Source: Actinospineispora spinosispora DSM 44797 (GTDB taxonomy: Bacteria; Actinomycetota; Actinomycetes; Mycobacteriales; Pseudonocardiaceae). Taken from it: 64,000 nucleotides of DNA. The notes beneath the pieces were generated by a model. It did no database searches and was not told where the DNA came from. It was given only the letters and a program-made list of their open reading frames with translations. The stretch spans positions 51,137 to 115,136 of the forward strand of contig NZ_KE386838.1 of NCBI RefSeq assembly GCF_000429025.1. The letters are read 5' to 3'. Positions within the stretch are counted from its first letter, which is position 1. Each line of letters begins with the position of its first letter. Below, piece after piece: positions 51,607 through 60,372 of this stretch. A program made the translations under genes and the position numbers.

Positions 51607-52575
51607 GTGAGCCGTTCTACTGGGCTTGGCCTTGCGGTGTTGTCGGCGATCAGCTTCGGCTTGTCCGGCCCGTTCGGGAAGGCATTGATCGACGCCGGCT
51701 GGTCGTCCAACGGCGCGTTGCTGGTGCGGGTCGGCGGCTCGACGGTCGTGCTGCTCGCGATCCTCGCCGTGACCCGGCCGGGGGTGCTGGCCTCGATCCG
51801 CCGCGACGGTGCGCGCATGGTGCTGTACGGCGCGTTCGCCATCGCCGGCGCCCAGGGCTCGTACTTCAACGCCGTGCGGTACCTGCCGGTGCCGATCGCG
51901 CTGCTGCTGGAGTACACCGGGCCGATCCTGGTGATCGGCTGGGTGTGGCTGGTCCGCCGCCAGCCGCCGACCGGACGGACCCTCGCGGGCGGTGCGATCG
52001 CGCTGGTCGGACTGACCATGGTGGTCCAGGTGTGGACCGGCGGCGGGCTCGCCTGGCAGGGGCTCGTCTGGGGGTTCTCCGCCGCCGTGTGCCAGTCGGT
52101 CTACTTCCTGCTGCCCGACCTGAGCGCGTCCGGCAACGGTGACTCCCCCGGCACGCCGCCGCTCGTGCTCGCCGGGCTGGGCATGGCGATCGGCACCGTG
52201 CTGATCACGCTGCTCGGCCTGTTCGGTGTCCTGCCGGTGGTGATCTCGACCGACGTGACGAGCGTGGTGCTGGCCGGGTTCAACGTCGGCTGGGTGTTCA
52301 CCGCGGCGTTCCTGGTGCTGGTCCCGACCGTGCTCGCGTACACAGCGGGCATCGCGGCGATCGGCCAGATCGGCTCGGCCCGCGCGTCACTGATCGGCCT
52401 GCTGGAGGTCGTCACCGCCGCGGTTGCGGCATGGCTCCTGCTGGGCGAGACCCCCACCCCGATCCAGGCGGTGGGCGGAGCCCTGATCCTGGCCGGTGTA
52501 GCCCTCACCACCCCGTCCCCCGGCGCCGAACCCGCCGAACCCCTCCCGATGCTGGGTGAGACGACCCGTGAGTGA
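51607..52575 (+). CDS. EamA/DMT-family transporter
   Basis: A 322-residue membrane protein with ten helices in two EamA halves, e.g. LSGPFGKALIDAGW and VRVGGSTVVLLAIL in the first, AYTAGIAAIGQIGSARASLIGLLEVV in the second. Such transporters export amino acids or small metabolites. GTG at 51607 with GGGAGGG upstream. The last two codons (Arg-Glu) and the stop lie in the palindrome that follows. Confidence 0.9.
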   Translation: MSRSTGLGLAVLSAISFGLSGPFGKALIDAGWSSNGALLVRVGGSTVVLLAILAVTRPGVLASIRRDGARMVLYGAFAIAGAQGSYFNAVRYLPVPIALLLEYTGPILVIGWVWLVRRQPPTGRTLAGGAIALVGLTMVVQVWTGGGLAWQGLVWGFSAAVCQSVYFLLPDLSASGNGDSPGTPPLVLAGLGMAIGTVLITLLGLFGVLPVVISTDVTSVVLAGFNVGWVFTAAFLVLVPTVLAYTAGIAAIGQIGSARASLIGLLEVVTAAVAAWLLLGETPTPIQAVGGALILAGVALTTPSPGAEPAEPLPMLGETTRE

Positions 52576-52609
52576 TTTGGGCTGCTGGAGCAGCCCAAAT
52601 CACTCACGG
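52566..52609. terminator. CGTGAGTG palindrome 6
   Basis: Perfect 21-bp arms 52566-52586 and 52589-52609 with a 2-nt loop, between convergent EamA and DUF885 genes. Includes the EamA stop codon. Confidence 0.88.
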
Positions 52610-52611
52610 CA

Positions 52612-54336
52612 TCAGAACAGCGCGCTAGGGGCTGACGGGCCCAGCATTTGTTCGCGGACCAGGGGGATCGGGGGGCCGCCGTAGGACAGGAACTTGTCGT
52701 GGAACTCCTTCCACGCTGTTCTGCCGCCGCGGGTGGCCACCCAGTCGTCGCGCAGCTTGCGGATCATCAGCTTGCCCATCGTGTAGTTCAGGTACGCCGG
52801 GTCGTAGGTGCCACGTGCCGCCTGCTGGCGCGCGTTGCCCGGGTCCTGATAGGCCTGCTCACGGAACATCTGCTCGCACGTCGCCTGGGTCATGCCCTGG
52901 GTGTGCATGCCGATCGCGCACAGGAACCGCACGTCACGCAGCAGCGCCTGGGTGAGCTGCCCGATGTGCGTCTCCGGTGAACCGTTGCCCAGCCCGGCGT
53001 CCCACACCATCTCCTCGGTGTAGTGCGCCCAGCCCTCGGCGTAGGCGTAGCCGACGAACAGCTGACCGAACTCGAACGGTGACCGGTTGGCGTGCAGGAA
53101 CTGCAGGAAGTGCCCGGGCCACACCTCGTGCGCCGAGGTGAACAGCAGGTCGTTCTTGCCCGGGATGTAGGCGTCCTGCTCCTCCTTCGGCCAGGTCGGG
53201 TCAGGCGGGGCGATGTAGTAGATCGACGGCATGCCCTTGTCGAACGGACCGGGGATGTCGATGTAGGCCGAGTTGGACCGCATGTACGCGGGCGCCTCCG
53301 CGACCTGCGCCTGCTCGGTGCCGGGGATGCTGACCAGGTCCTTGTCGACGACGAACTGGCGCAGCGTGGCGAGCTGGTTGCGCGCCTCGTCGACCACGCC
53401 GACGGTCGGCTTGTCGGCGGCCATCGCGGCGAGGCACTGCTCGATCGGCAGACCCGGCTTGTACTGCGCGCAGGCCTGCTTCAACGCGTCCGAGTTGCGT
53501 GCCAGATCGGCGCGCCCGACCTGCTCGAGCTCGGCGAGCGACGTCGTGACGCCCTCGGTCATGCGGATCATGTCGGCGAAGCGCTGTGGTCCGAGCGCGA
53601 AGTCCTCGGTGCCGGTCGCCAGGTTGCTGTTCAGCCAGTCGGCGAGGCCGCGCATCGCCTGCGCCGCCGGTTCGATCGACGCGCTCAGCTGGGACTTCAG
53701 CTCCGGGTCGGTCACCGAGGCGAAGGCCTGCGGCACGTCGGAACGGTAGAAGTCGGCGAGGCCGCCGAAGCCGTCCGCGCCGTACTTGATGAAGCTCTTG
53801 GGCATCGGCATGCGCAGGTTCGCCCGGATCTGCTCAGCGGCCTTGGGAACCGCCTGGGCGTACTTCACGAACGCCTTGAGCCGCACGTCCGGCGAGGCGT
53901 ACGGGCGGCTGAGGTAGGTGTTCGGGTCGAGACCGCCGTCGAGGTAGTAGCCGGGGTTGGTGAACGGCTGCTGCGCGTTCTCCAGCCAGAACAGGTCCCC
54001 GTCGATCACCGACGTCAGGTAGCGCTGCTCGAATCGTTGCTGGTCGTTCAGCGTCTCAGGTTTGAACGCCTCGGCCTTCGTGCGCTGCTCGTGCAGCCAG
54101 GCCGCGGTCGCCTTGAGACCGTCCGCGCTCCAGTCCGGCAGTTTCCCGTCGAACTCGTGCCTGCCCTGACTGACGGCGAACGGCGGCTGGCGCTGGAAGT
54201 AGCCCTCCTGGAACTCCTTCAGCTGGGCAGCCAGCCCGTCAGCGGCTGGCGGTGGTGGTTGGCCCGCTTCCGAGCAACCGGCCACGAGTACCCCCACGGT
54301 GAGCAAGATCAGCGTGCGAAGCGCGCGTCTGTGCAT
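52612..54336 (-). CDS. DUF885 family lipoprotein (zinc metallopeptidase-like)
   Basis: A 574-residue exported lipoprotein: signal peptide with lipobox LVAGC. The DUF885 hallmark HEVWPGHFLQF (HExxxGH-type metal site) is near residue 390, followed by EGWAHYTEEM with the third ligand. Family members are thought to be carboxypeptidase-like, acting outside the membrane. Length (~570) is typical. ATG start. Confidence 0.9.
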   Translation of the reverse strand: MHRRALRTLILLTVGVLVAGCSEAGQPPPPAADGLAAQLKEFQEGYFQRQPPFAVSQGRHEFDGKLPDWSADGLKATAAWLHEQRTKAEAFKPETLNDQQRFEQRYLTSVIDGDLFWLENAQQPFTNPGYYLDGGLDPNTYLSRPYASPDVRLKAFVKYAQAVPKAAEQIRANLRMPMPKSFIKYGADGFGGLADFYRSDVPQAFASVTDPELKSQLSASIEPAAQAMRGLADWLNSNLATGTEDFALGPQRFADMIRMTEGVTTSLAELEQVGRADLARNSDALKQACAQYKPGLPIEQCLAAMAADKPTVGVVDEARNQLATLRQFVVDKDLVSIPGTEQAQVAEAPAYMRSNSAYIDIPGPFDKGMPSIYYIAPPDPTWPKEEQDAYIPGKNDLLFTSAHEVWPGHFLQFLHANRSPFEFGQLFVGYAYAEGWAHYTEEMVWDAGLGNGSPETHIGQLTQALLRDVRFLCAIGMHTQGMTQATCEQMFREQAYQDPGNARQQAARGTYDPAYLNYTMGKLMIRKLRDDWVATRGGRTAWKEFHDKFLSYGGPPIPLVREQMLGPSAPSALF

Positions 54337-54490
54337 CCGGTCATCGTGGCAGCATGATCGACAATCTGTCGAGGGCCGCTTTACCTAGGTAGGTCACCGT
54401 GGGTAATTGAGTAGTTTCACAGGCTGTTCGAGGGGCTCCGCGCCCGGTTGACTCATGTCCAGTTGATCGGCGAGACGCGGGGAGTGCGAC

Positions 54491-54820
54491 ATGGGTGCAG
54501 ATGCGGCGTGGGCGACATCGGCGAACTGCCGCGGCGGTGACCCGGAGCGGCTGTTCGTGACCGGTGCCGCGCAGCGTGAGGCCCGCAAGATCTGCCGGGG
54601 CTGCCCGGTGCTGACCCAGTGCCTCGCCAAGGCCCTCGACGAACAGCTGGAGTTCGGGGTGTGGGGTGGCAAGACCGAGCGCGAGCGCCGCGCCATCCTG
54701 AAGCAGCGCCCCGACGTCTCCTGCTGGTCGACTTTCCTGGCCTCGCAGACCCGTCGGGCCGCCACCGTCACCCAGCTGCCTCGTATGCAGCCTGCCGCGG
54801 CGCTCGTCGAGGCCGCCTGA
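54491..54820 (+). CDS. WhiB4/WblA-type iron-sulfur regulator
   Basis: A 109-residue WhiB-like protein. Four cluster Cys: NCRGG, then ICRGCPVLTQC; the G(V/I)WGG turn is GVWGGKTERERRAIL, followed by a basic tail. FVTGAAQREARKICRGCPV and RRAILKQRPDV fit the WhiB4/WblA subgroup, which binds a 4Fe-4S cluster and senses redox change. GGGGAG about 7 nt upstream of the ATG. Confidence 0.92.
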   Translation: MGADAAWATSANCRGGDPERLFVTGAAQREARKICRGCPVLTQCLAKALDEQLEFGVWGGKTERERRAILKQRPDVSCWSTFLASQTRRAATVTQLPRMQPAAALVEAA

Positions 54821-54822
54821 CC

Positions 54823-54870
54823 GCTCGTGAGTGTTGAGTATGGCTATAACCACACGCAACACTCACGAGC
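54823..54870. terminator. CGTGAGTG palindrome 7 (imperfect)
   Basis: Arms 54823-54844 and about 54848-54870, with three or so mismatches. Between convergent whiB-like and recR genes. The decay of pairing here contrasts with the perfect copies elsewhere. Confidence 0.75.
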
Positions 54871-54875
54871 TGGAG

Positions 54876-55493
54876 CTACATGGCTCGGCGGCCGGAGAGG
54901 GCGCGGCCCAGGGTCAGCTCGTCGGCGAACTCCAGGTCACCGCCCATCGGCAGGCCGGACGCCAACCGGGACACGGTCAGCCCGGGGAAGTCGCGCAGCA
55001 GCCGCAGCAGGTAGGTGGCAGTCGCCTCGCCCTCGGTGTTGGGGTCGGTGGCCACGATGATCTCTTTGATGTCCGTCTCGTCCGGCGCGGGACCGGTGCC
55101 GCCGATGCGGGCCACCAGCTGCCGGATTCGCAGCTGGTCGGGGCCGACGCCGGCCAACGGGTCCAGCGCGCCACCGAGGACGTGGTAGCGGCCGCGGAAC
55201 TCCCTGGTCCGTTCGACCGCGAGCACGTCCTTCGGTTCCTCGACGACGCACAGCAGTGTGGCGTCGCGGCGGGCATCCGAGCAGTAGCGGCAGCGGTCCT
55301 TCTCCGAGACGTTGCCGCACACCTCGCAGAAGCGCACGCCGTCCTTGACCTTCTGCAGCACGTCCTGCAGACGGCTGACGTCGGCGGGCTCAGCGGCGAG
55401 CAGGTGGAACGCGATGCGCTGTGCGCTCTTCGGTCCGACGCCCGGCAGCCTGCCGAGCTCGTCGATCAGGTCCTGGACCGGCCCCTCGAACAC
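54876..55493 (-). CDS. recR: Recombination protein RecR
   Basis: A 205-residue RecFOR repair protein. H-h-H region LPGVGPKSAQRIAFHLL, Cys4 zinc finger CEVCGNVSEKDRCRYC, and Toprim domain with VVEEPKDVLAVE and ATDPNTEGEATA. GTG start, six nt after the ybaB stop, the usual ybaB-recR pair. It loads RecA on gapped DNA. Confidence 0.96.
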   Translation of the reverse strand: MFEGPVQDLIDELGRLPGVGPKSAQRIAFHLLAAEPADVSRLQDVLQKVKDGVRFCEVCGNVSEKDRCRYCSDARRDATLLCVVEEPKDVLAVERTREFRGRYHVLGGALDPLAGVGPDQLRIRQLVARIGGTGPAPDETDIKEIIVATDPNTEGEATATYLLRLLRDFPGLTVSRLASGLPMGGDLEFADELTLGRALSGRRAM

Positions 55494-55499
55494 CGGGCG

Positions 55500-55850
55500 C
55501 TAGCCCAGGCCGCCGGGAAGACCCGGAATGTTCAGACCGCCGGCCAGCTCGCCGAGACCGCCGGCGACGCCGCCGAGCTTCTGCTCCTGCAGCTCGTGAG
55601 CAGCACGCTCGGCGTCCTGGAACGCGCCGACGATCAGGTCCTGCAGGGTCTCGACGTCGGTCGGGTCGACGACCTTCGGGTCGATGTGCACGCCGCGCAG
55701 CTCGCCCGCCGCGGTCCGGGTGATCGTCACCAGACCGCCGCCGGCCTGACCGGTGACCTCGGTCGTGGCGAGCTGCTGCTGGGCCTCGGCCAGCTGCTGC
55801 TGCATCATCTGGGCCTGCTGAAGGATCATGCTCATGTCGGGCTGGCCCAT
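55500..55850 (-). CDS. YbaB/EbfC nucleoid-associated protein
   Basis: A 116-residue small DNA-binding protein. SMILQQAQMMQQQLAEAQQQLA helix, TVTGQAGGGLVTITRTAAGELRGVHIDPK core, then a Gly/Leu-rich tail with GGLG repeats. Found in a conserved pair with recR. ATG start. Confidence 0.93.
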   Translation of the reverse strand: MGQPDMSMILQQAQMMQQQLAEAQQQLATTEVTGQAGGGLVTITRTAAGELRGVHIDPKVVDPTDVETLQDLIVGAFQDAERAAHELQEQKLGGVAGGLGELAGGLNIPGLPGGLG

Positions 55851-55889
55851 CGGTACCTCTCCTCACAGTCCTTGTGGTGCGTCGTCAGC

Positions 55890-56561
55890 CTAACGCCCGT
55901 GGCCCAGCCGGGATGCGAAGCCGTCCAGCATGATCTGCAGTTTCTCGTCGAGCCAGCCCCGGCCGGTCCAGATCGAGGGGTCCATCACCTCGCTGTCCAG
56001 CTCCGCGATGCCGGCCAGTGACGTCCGGTGCAGCTCGCGCCGCGACCGGGGGCCGTCCGCCGTGTCGTGCACCTCGTCGAGCTGGCGCATCGCCACCGCG
56101 GTGCTCAGGATCAGGTCGTTGATCATGTCCATCGCCAGCACCGAGTCCCTGGACGAGAATCCCGTGGTGTGCAGCGCCTTGGCGTAGCCGAGCATCGCCT
56201 CGACCATCGCGGGCGGCGGCATGCTCGGCAGCGCGTTCATCGTCTCGGCCATACCCGGGTGGCGCTGGACGAACGTCCACAGCTGCTCCGCCATGGCGGT
56301 CAGCATCGCGCGCCAATCCGGGTCGGGGGACGGCCACGGATGCTCCGAGGCCGCCAGCTCGACGGCGCAGGTCAGCAGGTCGTCGCGGTCGTGCACATAT
56401 CCGTAGAGCGTCGAGTGGCTGACGCCGAGGCGCTTGGCCACGGCCGGCATCGACACCTGCTCCAGGCCGCGCTCGGCACCCGCCTCGAGTGCTGCGCGGG
56501 CGACGTCGCGCCTGGTCAGGGACGGCTTGCGGCCTGTCTTCCTTCCGCCGGCTGCTGTCAT
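55890..56561 (-). CDS. TetR-family transcriptional regulator
   Basis: A 223-residue repressor: basic N-terminal tail (GGRKTGRKPS), helix-turn-helix SMPAVAKRLGVSHSTLYGYV (about residues 40-59), and a TetR_C-like ligand domain. It is downstream of the ABC importer genes on the same strand, separated by composite palindrome C, and could regulate them. ATG at 56561 chosen; the frame upstream runs into the palindrome. Confidence 0.88.
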   Translation of the reverse strand: MTAAGGRKTGRKPSLTRRDVARAALEAGAERGLEQVSMPAVAKRLGVSHSTLYGYVHDRDDLLTCAVELAASEHPWPSPDPDWRAMLTAMAEQLWTFVQRHPGMAETMNALPSMPPPAMVEAMLGYAKALHTTGFSSRDSVLAMDMINDLILSTAVAMRQLDEVHDTADGPRSRRELHRTSLAGIAELDSEVMDPSIWTGRGWLDEKLQIMLDGFASRLGHGR

Positions 56562-56586
56562 CTTGCCAATTGTGGTGGTCGCCTTT

Positions 56587-56705
56587 CGTGAGTGGCGAGT
56601 GGTCCTGTAGCAACCCTGGGCACTCACGACGGAAAAGCTGTCGTGAGTGCCCAGGGTTGCTACGCCTTCGGCGCCCCTCCGGGGTAGAACCACTCGCCAC
56701 TCACG
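56587..56705. terminator. Composite nested palindrome C (inverted order)
   Basis: Outer arms 56587-56603 and 56689-56705 (perfect, 17 bp); inner perfect 23-bp palindrome with arms 56608-56630 and 56640-56662; CGCCTTCGGCG and CCCCTCCGGGG hairpins follow, i.e. the same modules as in A and B in reverse order. It lies between the ABC gene and TetR, and contains the ABC gene stop. Confidence 0.87.
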
Positions 56706-58434
56706 GGGCAGTGAGGCGCCAGCCGGTGGCCCGGCGGCGTTCACGCCAGAACGCGGCGTACCGGCCGTCGGACGCCAGCAGGTCGGCGTGCGTTCCGCGC
56801 TCCGCGACCGTGCCCTCGTCGAGCACCACGATCTGGTCGGCGGCCACCACCGTGGGCAGCTTGTGCGCGATGACCAGCAGCGTCGAATGCTCCATCAGCG
56901 CGCGCAGGGATAGCTGCACGAAGCGCTCGTTCTCCGGGTCCAGCGCGGCGGTCGCCTCGTCCAGCAACACGACCGGCGCCCGCTTGAGGATCGCCCGCGC
57001 CACCGAGACCCGCTGGCGCTCGCCACCGGACAGCGCCGTGCCACCCTCGCCGACGCGCGTCTCCCAGCCAGAGGGCAGCCGCTCCACGATCTCCGCGACG
57101 CCGGCCAGCCGGCCCGCCTCTCGCACCTCCGACTCCGGCGCATCGGGACGGCCGAGCCAGATGTTCGCCAGCAGCGTGTCGTCGAACAGGTACACGTCCT
57201 GGAACACCAGCGACAGCTGCGCCATCAACGCTTCGCTGCTCTGCTCGCGCACATCGACGCCGCCGACCAGCACCGCGCCGTCGTCCACGTCGGCGAAGCG
57301 GGCCAACAGCCTGGTCACCGTCGTCTTGCCGGAGCCGGACGCGCCGACGAGTGCGGTCATCGTCCGGGGCGGCACCCGGAACGACACGTCCCGCAGCACC
57401 GGCCGATCCGGTTCGTACGCGAAGTGCACGCCGCGCAGCTCCAGCTCACCGTTGTTCGATGGTGACGCGGGCGCGGCGGGTTCGGGCAACGGCTGCTCGT
57501 CGAGCACCGCGACGACCCGCCGCACGTCGTTGCGCGCCATCCGCAGCGCACCGGAGAACTCGGCGACCTCCGCCAGCGGGCCGGTGAACCGTGCGGCCAG
57601 CGCGAGCACCGCGATGAGCGTCACCGGTCCGATCGAACCGCCCAGCGTGAGCAGCACACCGACCACGATCAGCACGGTGAACACCAGCTGCACCGCGAGC
57701 CCGCCGGCGATCAGCCCCGGGACGGTCAGCCACACGGCTCGCCGCCCGACCGCCCGCTGCCGCTCGATCGCGTCCTCGAGCGGCCGGTGCCCCTCGACGC
57801 CCCGGCCGAACGCGCGCAGCACCCGTTGGCAGCGGGCGAACTCGACGACCCGGTTCGCCGCGGCCACCGCCGCCTCGTCGGACATCTCGTCCCCACGCCC
57901 GATCAGCCGCGCGGAGAAGCTGAACGCGACGTACAGCACCGGCACGCAGATCAGCACGGCGAGGCCGAGGCGCCAGTCGAAGAAGAACATCGCCACCGCG
58001 ATCGTCGCCGGGGTGGCGATCCCGACGACGAGCGGCGTCAGCAGGTGCGCGAACAACCCGCCGACCATCACGGTCCCGGTCGTCACCAGCTTCGACAGCC
58101 GCCCGACCCTTTCGGTGCTGAACCATCCCAGTGGGAGTCCGACGATGTGGTCGCCGAGCCGGTTGTGCATGCTGGACAACACGGTCAGCGCGACCGCGAA
58201 CCCCTTCATGGCCTGCACGTAGTGCGCGATGCAGGTGACGACCACGGCCACCGCGAGCGCACCGAGCCAACCGAGGAAGCCCGAGGCGTCTCCGGCGATC
58301 AGCCGCTCCAGCACCGGGACCAGCAGCGCCATCGCCACGCCCTGCAGCACCCCGTAGCCGATCACCCAGGCCAGGTAGACGTGCAGCGCCCGGCGATGGG
58401 CCGGGCCGAGGATCCTCAGCAGATCGTTGATCAT
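56701..58434 (-). CDS. ABC transporter, membrane-ATPase fusion (IrtB-like)
   Basis: A 577-residue half-transporter: six-helix exporter-fold membrane domain (about 1-310), then ATPase with GASGSGKTTVTRLL, ALSGGERQRVSVARA, VVLLDEATAALDPENE and IAHKLPTV. Pairs with the upstream gene, whose stop its ATG overlaps (ATGA). Exporter-fold pairs with an iron box nearby are usually IrtAB-like siderophore importers. The stop lies in composite palindrome C. Confidence 0.88.
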   Translation of the reverse strand: MINDLLRILGPAHRRALHVYLAWVIGYGVLQGVAMALLVPVLERLIAGDASGFLGWLGALAVAVVVTCIAHYVQAMKGFAVALTVLSSMHNRLGDHIVGLPLGWFSTERVGRLSKLVTTGTVMVGGLFAHLLTPLVVGIATPATIAVAMFFFDWRLGLAVLICVPVLYVAFSFSARLIGRGDEMSDEAAVAAANRVVEFARCQRVLRAFGRGVEGHRPLEDAIERQRAVGRRAVWLTVPGLIAGGLAVQLVFTVLIVVGVLLTLGGSIGPVTLIAVLALAARFTGPLAEVAEFSGALRMARNDVRRVVAVLDEQPLPEPAAPASPSNNGELELRGVHFAYEPDRPVLRDVSFRVPPRTMTALVGASGSGKTTVTRLLARFADVDDGAVLVGGVDVREQSSEALMAQLSLVFQDVYLFDDTLLANIWLGRPDAPESEVREAGRLAGVAEIVERLPSGWETRVGEGGTALSGGERQRVSVARAILKRAPVVLLDEATAALDPENERFVQLSLRALMEHSTLLVIAHKLPTVVAADQIVVLDEGTVAERGTHADLLASDGRYAAFWRERRRATGWRLTAP

Positions 58435-60248
58435 CGTGCGCTCTCCTCGTGGGTGCGCGACATCCGGGCGTAACCGCCGTCGGCGTCCAGCAGTTCGGGA
58501 TGGGTGCCGCGCTCGGCGACGACACCGCCGTCGAGCAGCACGATCTGGTCGGCGCCGGTGATCGTGCTCAGCCGGTGCGCGATGACCAGCAGCGTCCGGC
58601 CGGCGACCAGCACCGACAGCGCATCCTGGATCGCCGCCTCGGACTCCGGATCGGCGAACGCGGTCGCCTCGTCGAGCACCAGGATCGGGGTGTCCGCGAG
58701 CAGCGCCCGCGCGATCGACACCCGCTGTGCCTCACCGCCGGAGAACTGCGCGTCGACACCGACCACCGACTCGTAGCCGCGCGGCAGCTGAGCGATCGCG
58801 CGATGAATCTGGGCCGCCTCGGCGGCGGCGCGCACCTCCTCGTCGGAGGCCTCCGGCCTGCCGAGCCGGATGTTGTCGGCGACCGAGCCATGGATCAGCT
58901 GCACGTCCTGCAGCACGAACCCGACCCGGCGGTACAGCTCGGACGGCGCGATCCGCCGCACGTCGACCCCACCGAGGCGGATCGCTCCCCCGGTCACGTC
59001 GTAGAACCGGGGCAGCAGCGTGGCCAGCGTCGACTTGCCGGAACCGGACGGTCCGACCAGCGCCGTCACGGTCCCCGGTTCGAGCCGCACGCTCACCCCA
59101 CGCAGCACCTCGGTGTCGGTGCCCGGGTAGCTGAACCGCACGTCGTCCAGCTCGACGACGTCTCCGGCCGGGGTCTCCGGCCGCTCGACGACCGGCAGTG
59201 CCGGGGTGTCCAGCAGCTCGTGGATGCGCAGCGCCGCCGCCGCTGCCCCTCGCCGTGCCTGCGCACCGAACCCGAGCACCGTCACCGTGGTCGGGATGAC
59301 CATGGCGAGCAGCACCTCGACGATCGCCTGCGCCGGCGTCACCCAGCCCTCACCGACGAACCAGAAACAGCCGAGTGCGCTGATCAGACCGACGACCGGG
59401 GCGGACAGCGCCATCGAGCTGAACGACTCCAGCCGCAGGATCGGGCGCACCCAGGCGGCGTACATGGTGGCGAACTCCTCGGCCGCGCGCCGGTAGCTCT
59501 CGTGCGCCCTGCGCGCCCGGCCGAACGCCTTGACCACCGCGATGCCGGTGACGAACTCGACGACCGCCGCGCTGATCCGCCCGAACGCGGTGTTCAGCTG
59601 ATCCATCTTCCGCTGGTAGCCGCGCATCATCCAGGCGTAGGCGACCGCGTACACCGGCAACGTGCCGATGGCGAGCAGGCCGAGGCGCCAGTCCAGCCAG
59701 AACAGGTAGCCGAGCCCGCCGAGCGGCAGAACACACGCCGCGGTCAGTTCGACCGAATGATGCGCGATGAGCTGGTGCATGTCGGACACGTCGTTCTGTG
59801 CCGCCTTGCGCACCTGGCCGGAGGAGTTTGCTGAGAACCAGCCCAGCGGGACGCGCCCGAGATGGTCGACCATCCGGCGCCGCAGCAACGCCTGCAGCCT
59901 GACGTCCGCCAGGTGTGTGACGGCCAGCGCACCGCCGAGCAGCAGACCCCGCAGCCCCAGCCCGATGATGATCAGCCAGACCAGCCGGGTCACCGCCGAT
60001 CGGTCGACCGGGCCGGGCGCCAACAGCAGCCCACCCAGCTCGGCGAGCCCGGCGAACGGCACCAGCCCGGCGAGCGCCCCGACCGCCGCGATGACCATGG
60101 CGAACCTGGTCACGCCGATGATCGGGCGACGCAGCTCGGCGAGCGCCGCCGACTCCCGCTTCGCCCGGCCGGGCCCCGGCGGCGACGGCGAGCCCTCGGT
60201 CTCGATGGTGTCTCGTGCGTCGGCCTGCTCCGCCAGTGCTGTCGCCAT
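58431..60248 (-). CDS. ABC transporter, membrane-ATPase fusion (IrtA-like)
   Basis: A 605-residue half-transporter with a polar N-terminus (no SIP flavin domain, unlike mycobacterial IrtA), six-helix membrane domain, and ATPase with GPSGSGKSTLATLL, FSGGEAQRVSIARA and LVLDEATAFADPESE. Forms a heterodimer with the downstream protein, probably taking up Fe-siderophore. AGGAG 8 nt before the ATG. A DtxR/IdeR-type box lies about 50 bp upstream. Confidence 0.88.
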   Translation of the reverse strand: MATALAEQADARDTIETEGSPSPPGPGRAKRESAALAELRRPIIGVTRFAMVIAAVGALAGLVPFAGLAELGGLLLAPGPVDRSAVTRLVWLIIIGLGLRGLLLGGALAVTHLADVRLQALLRRRMVDHLGRVPLGWFSANSSGQVRKAAQNDVSDMHQLIAHHSVELTAACVLPLGGLGYLFWLDWRLGLLAIGTLPVYAVAYAWMMRGYQRKMDQLNTAFGRISAAVVEFVTGIAVVKAFGRARRAHESYRRAAEEFATMYAAWVRPILRLESFSSMALSAPVVGLISALGCFWFVGEGWVTPAQAIVEVLLAMVIPTTVTVLGFGAQARRGAAAAALRIHELLDTPALPVVERPETPAGDVVELDDVRFSYPGTDTEVLRGVSVRLEPGTVTALVGPSGSGKSTLATLLPRFYDVTGGAIRLGGVDVRRIAPSELYRRVGFVLQDVQLIHGSVADNIRLGRPEASDEEVRAAAEAAQIHRAIAQLPRGYESVVGVDAQFSGGEAQRVSIARALLADTPILVLDEATAFADPESEAAIQDALSVLVAGRTLLVIAHRLSTITGADQIVLLDGGVVAERGTHPELLDADGGYARMSRTHEESAR

Positions 60249-60293
60249 GTCTGCGTCTCCTCTCGGCGTGCATCAATTTACAACAGCCTGTCT

Positions 60294-60312
60294 GCTTTAG
60301 GTAAGCCTAACT
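60294..60312. promoter_or_regulatory. DtxR/IdeR-type iron box
   Basis: TTAGG-TAAG-CCTAA at 60297-60310 within a 19-bp window matches the iron-box consensus of DtxR/IdeR (TTAGGTTAGSCTAACCTAA) at most positions. It lies between the divergent ABC and amidase genes; iron repression of the ABC pair is likely. Confidence 0.75.
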
Positions 60313-60372
60313 TTCTCAGCTACAGAGGGTGGCGCTGCTCGGACCTCAGGAGCGGCATGCGATGGTGAACTT

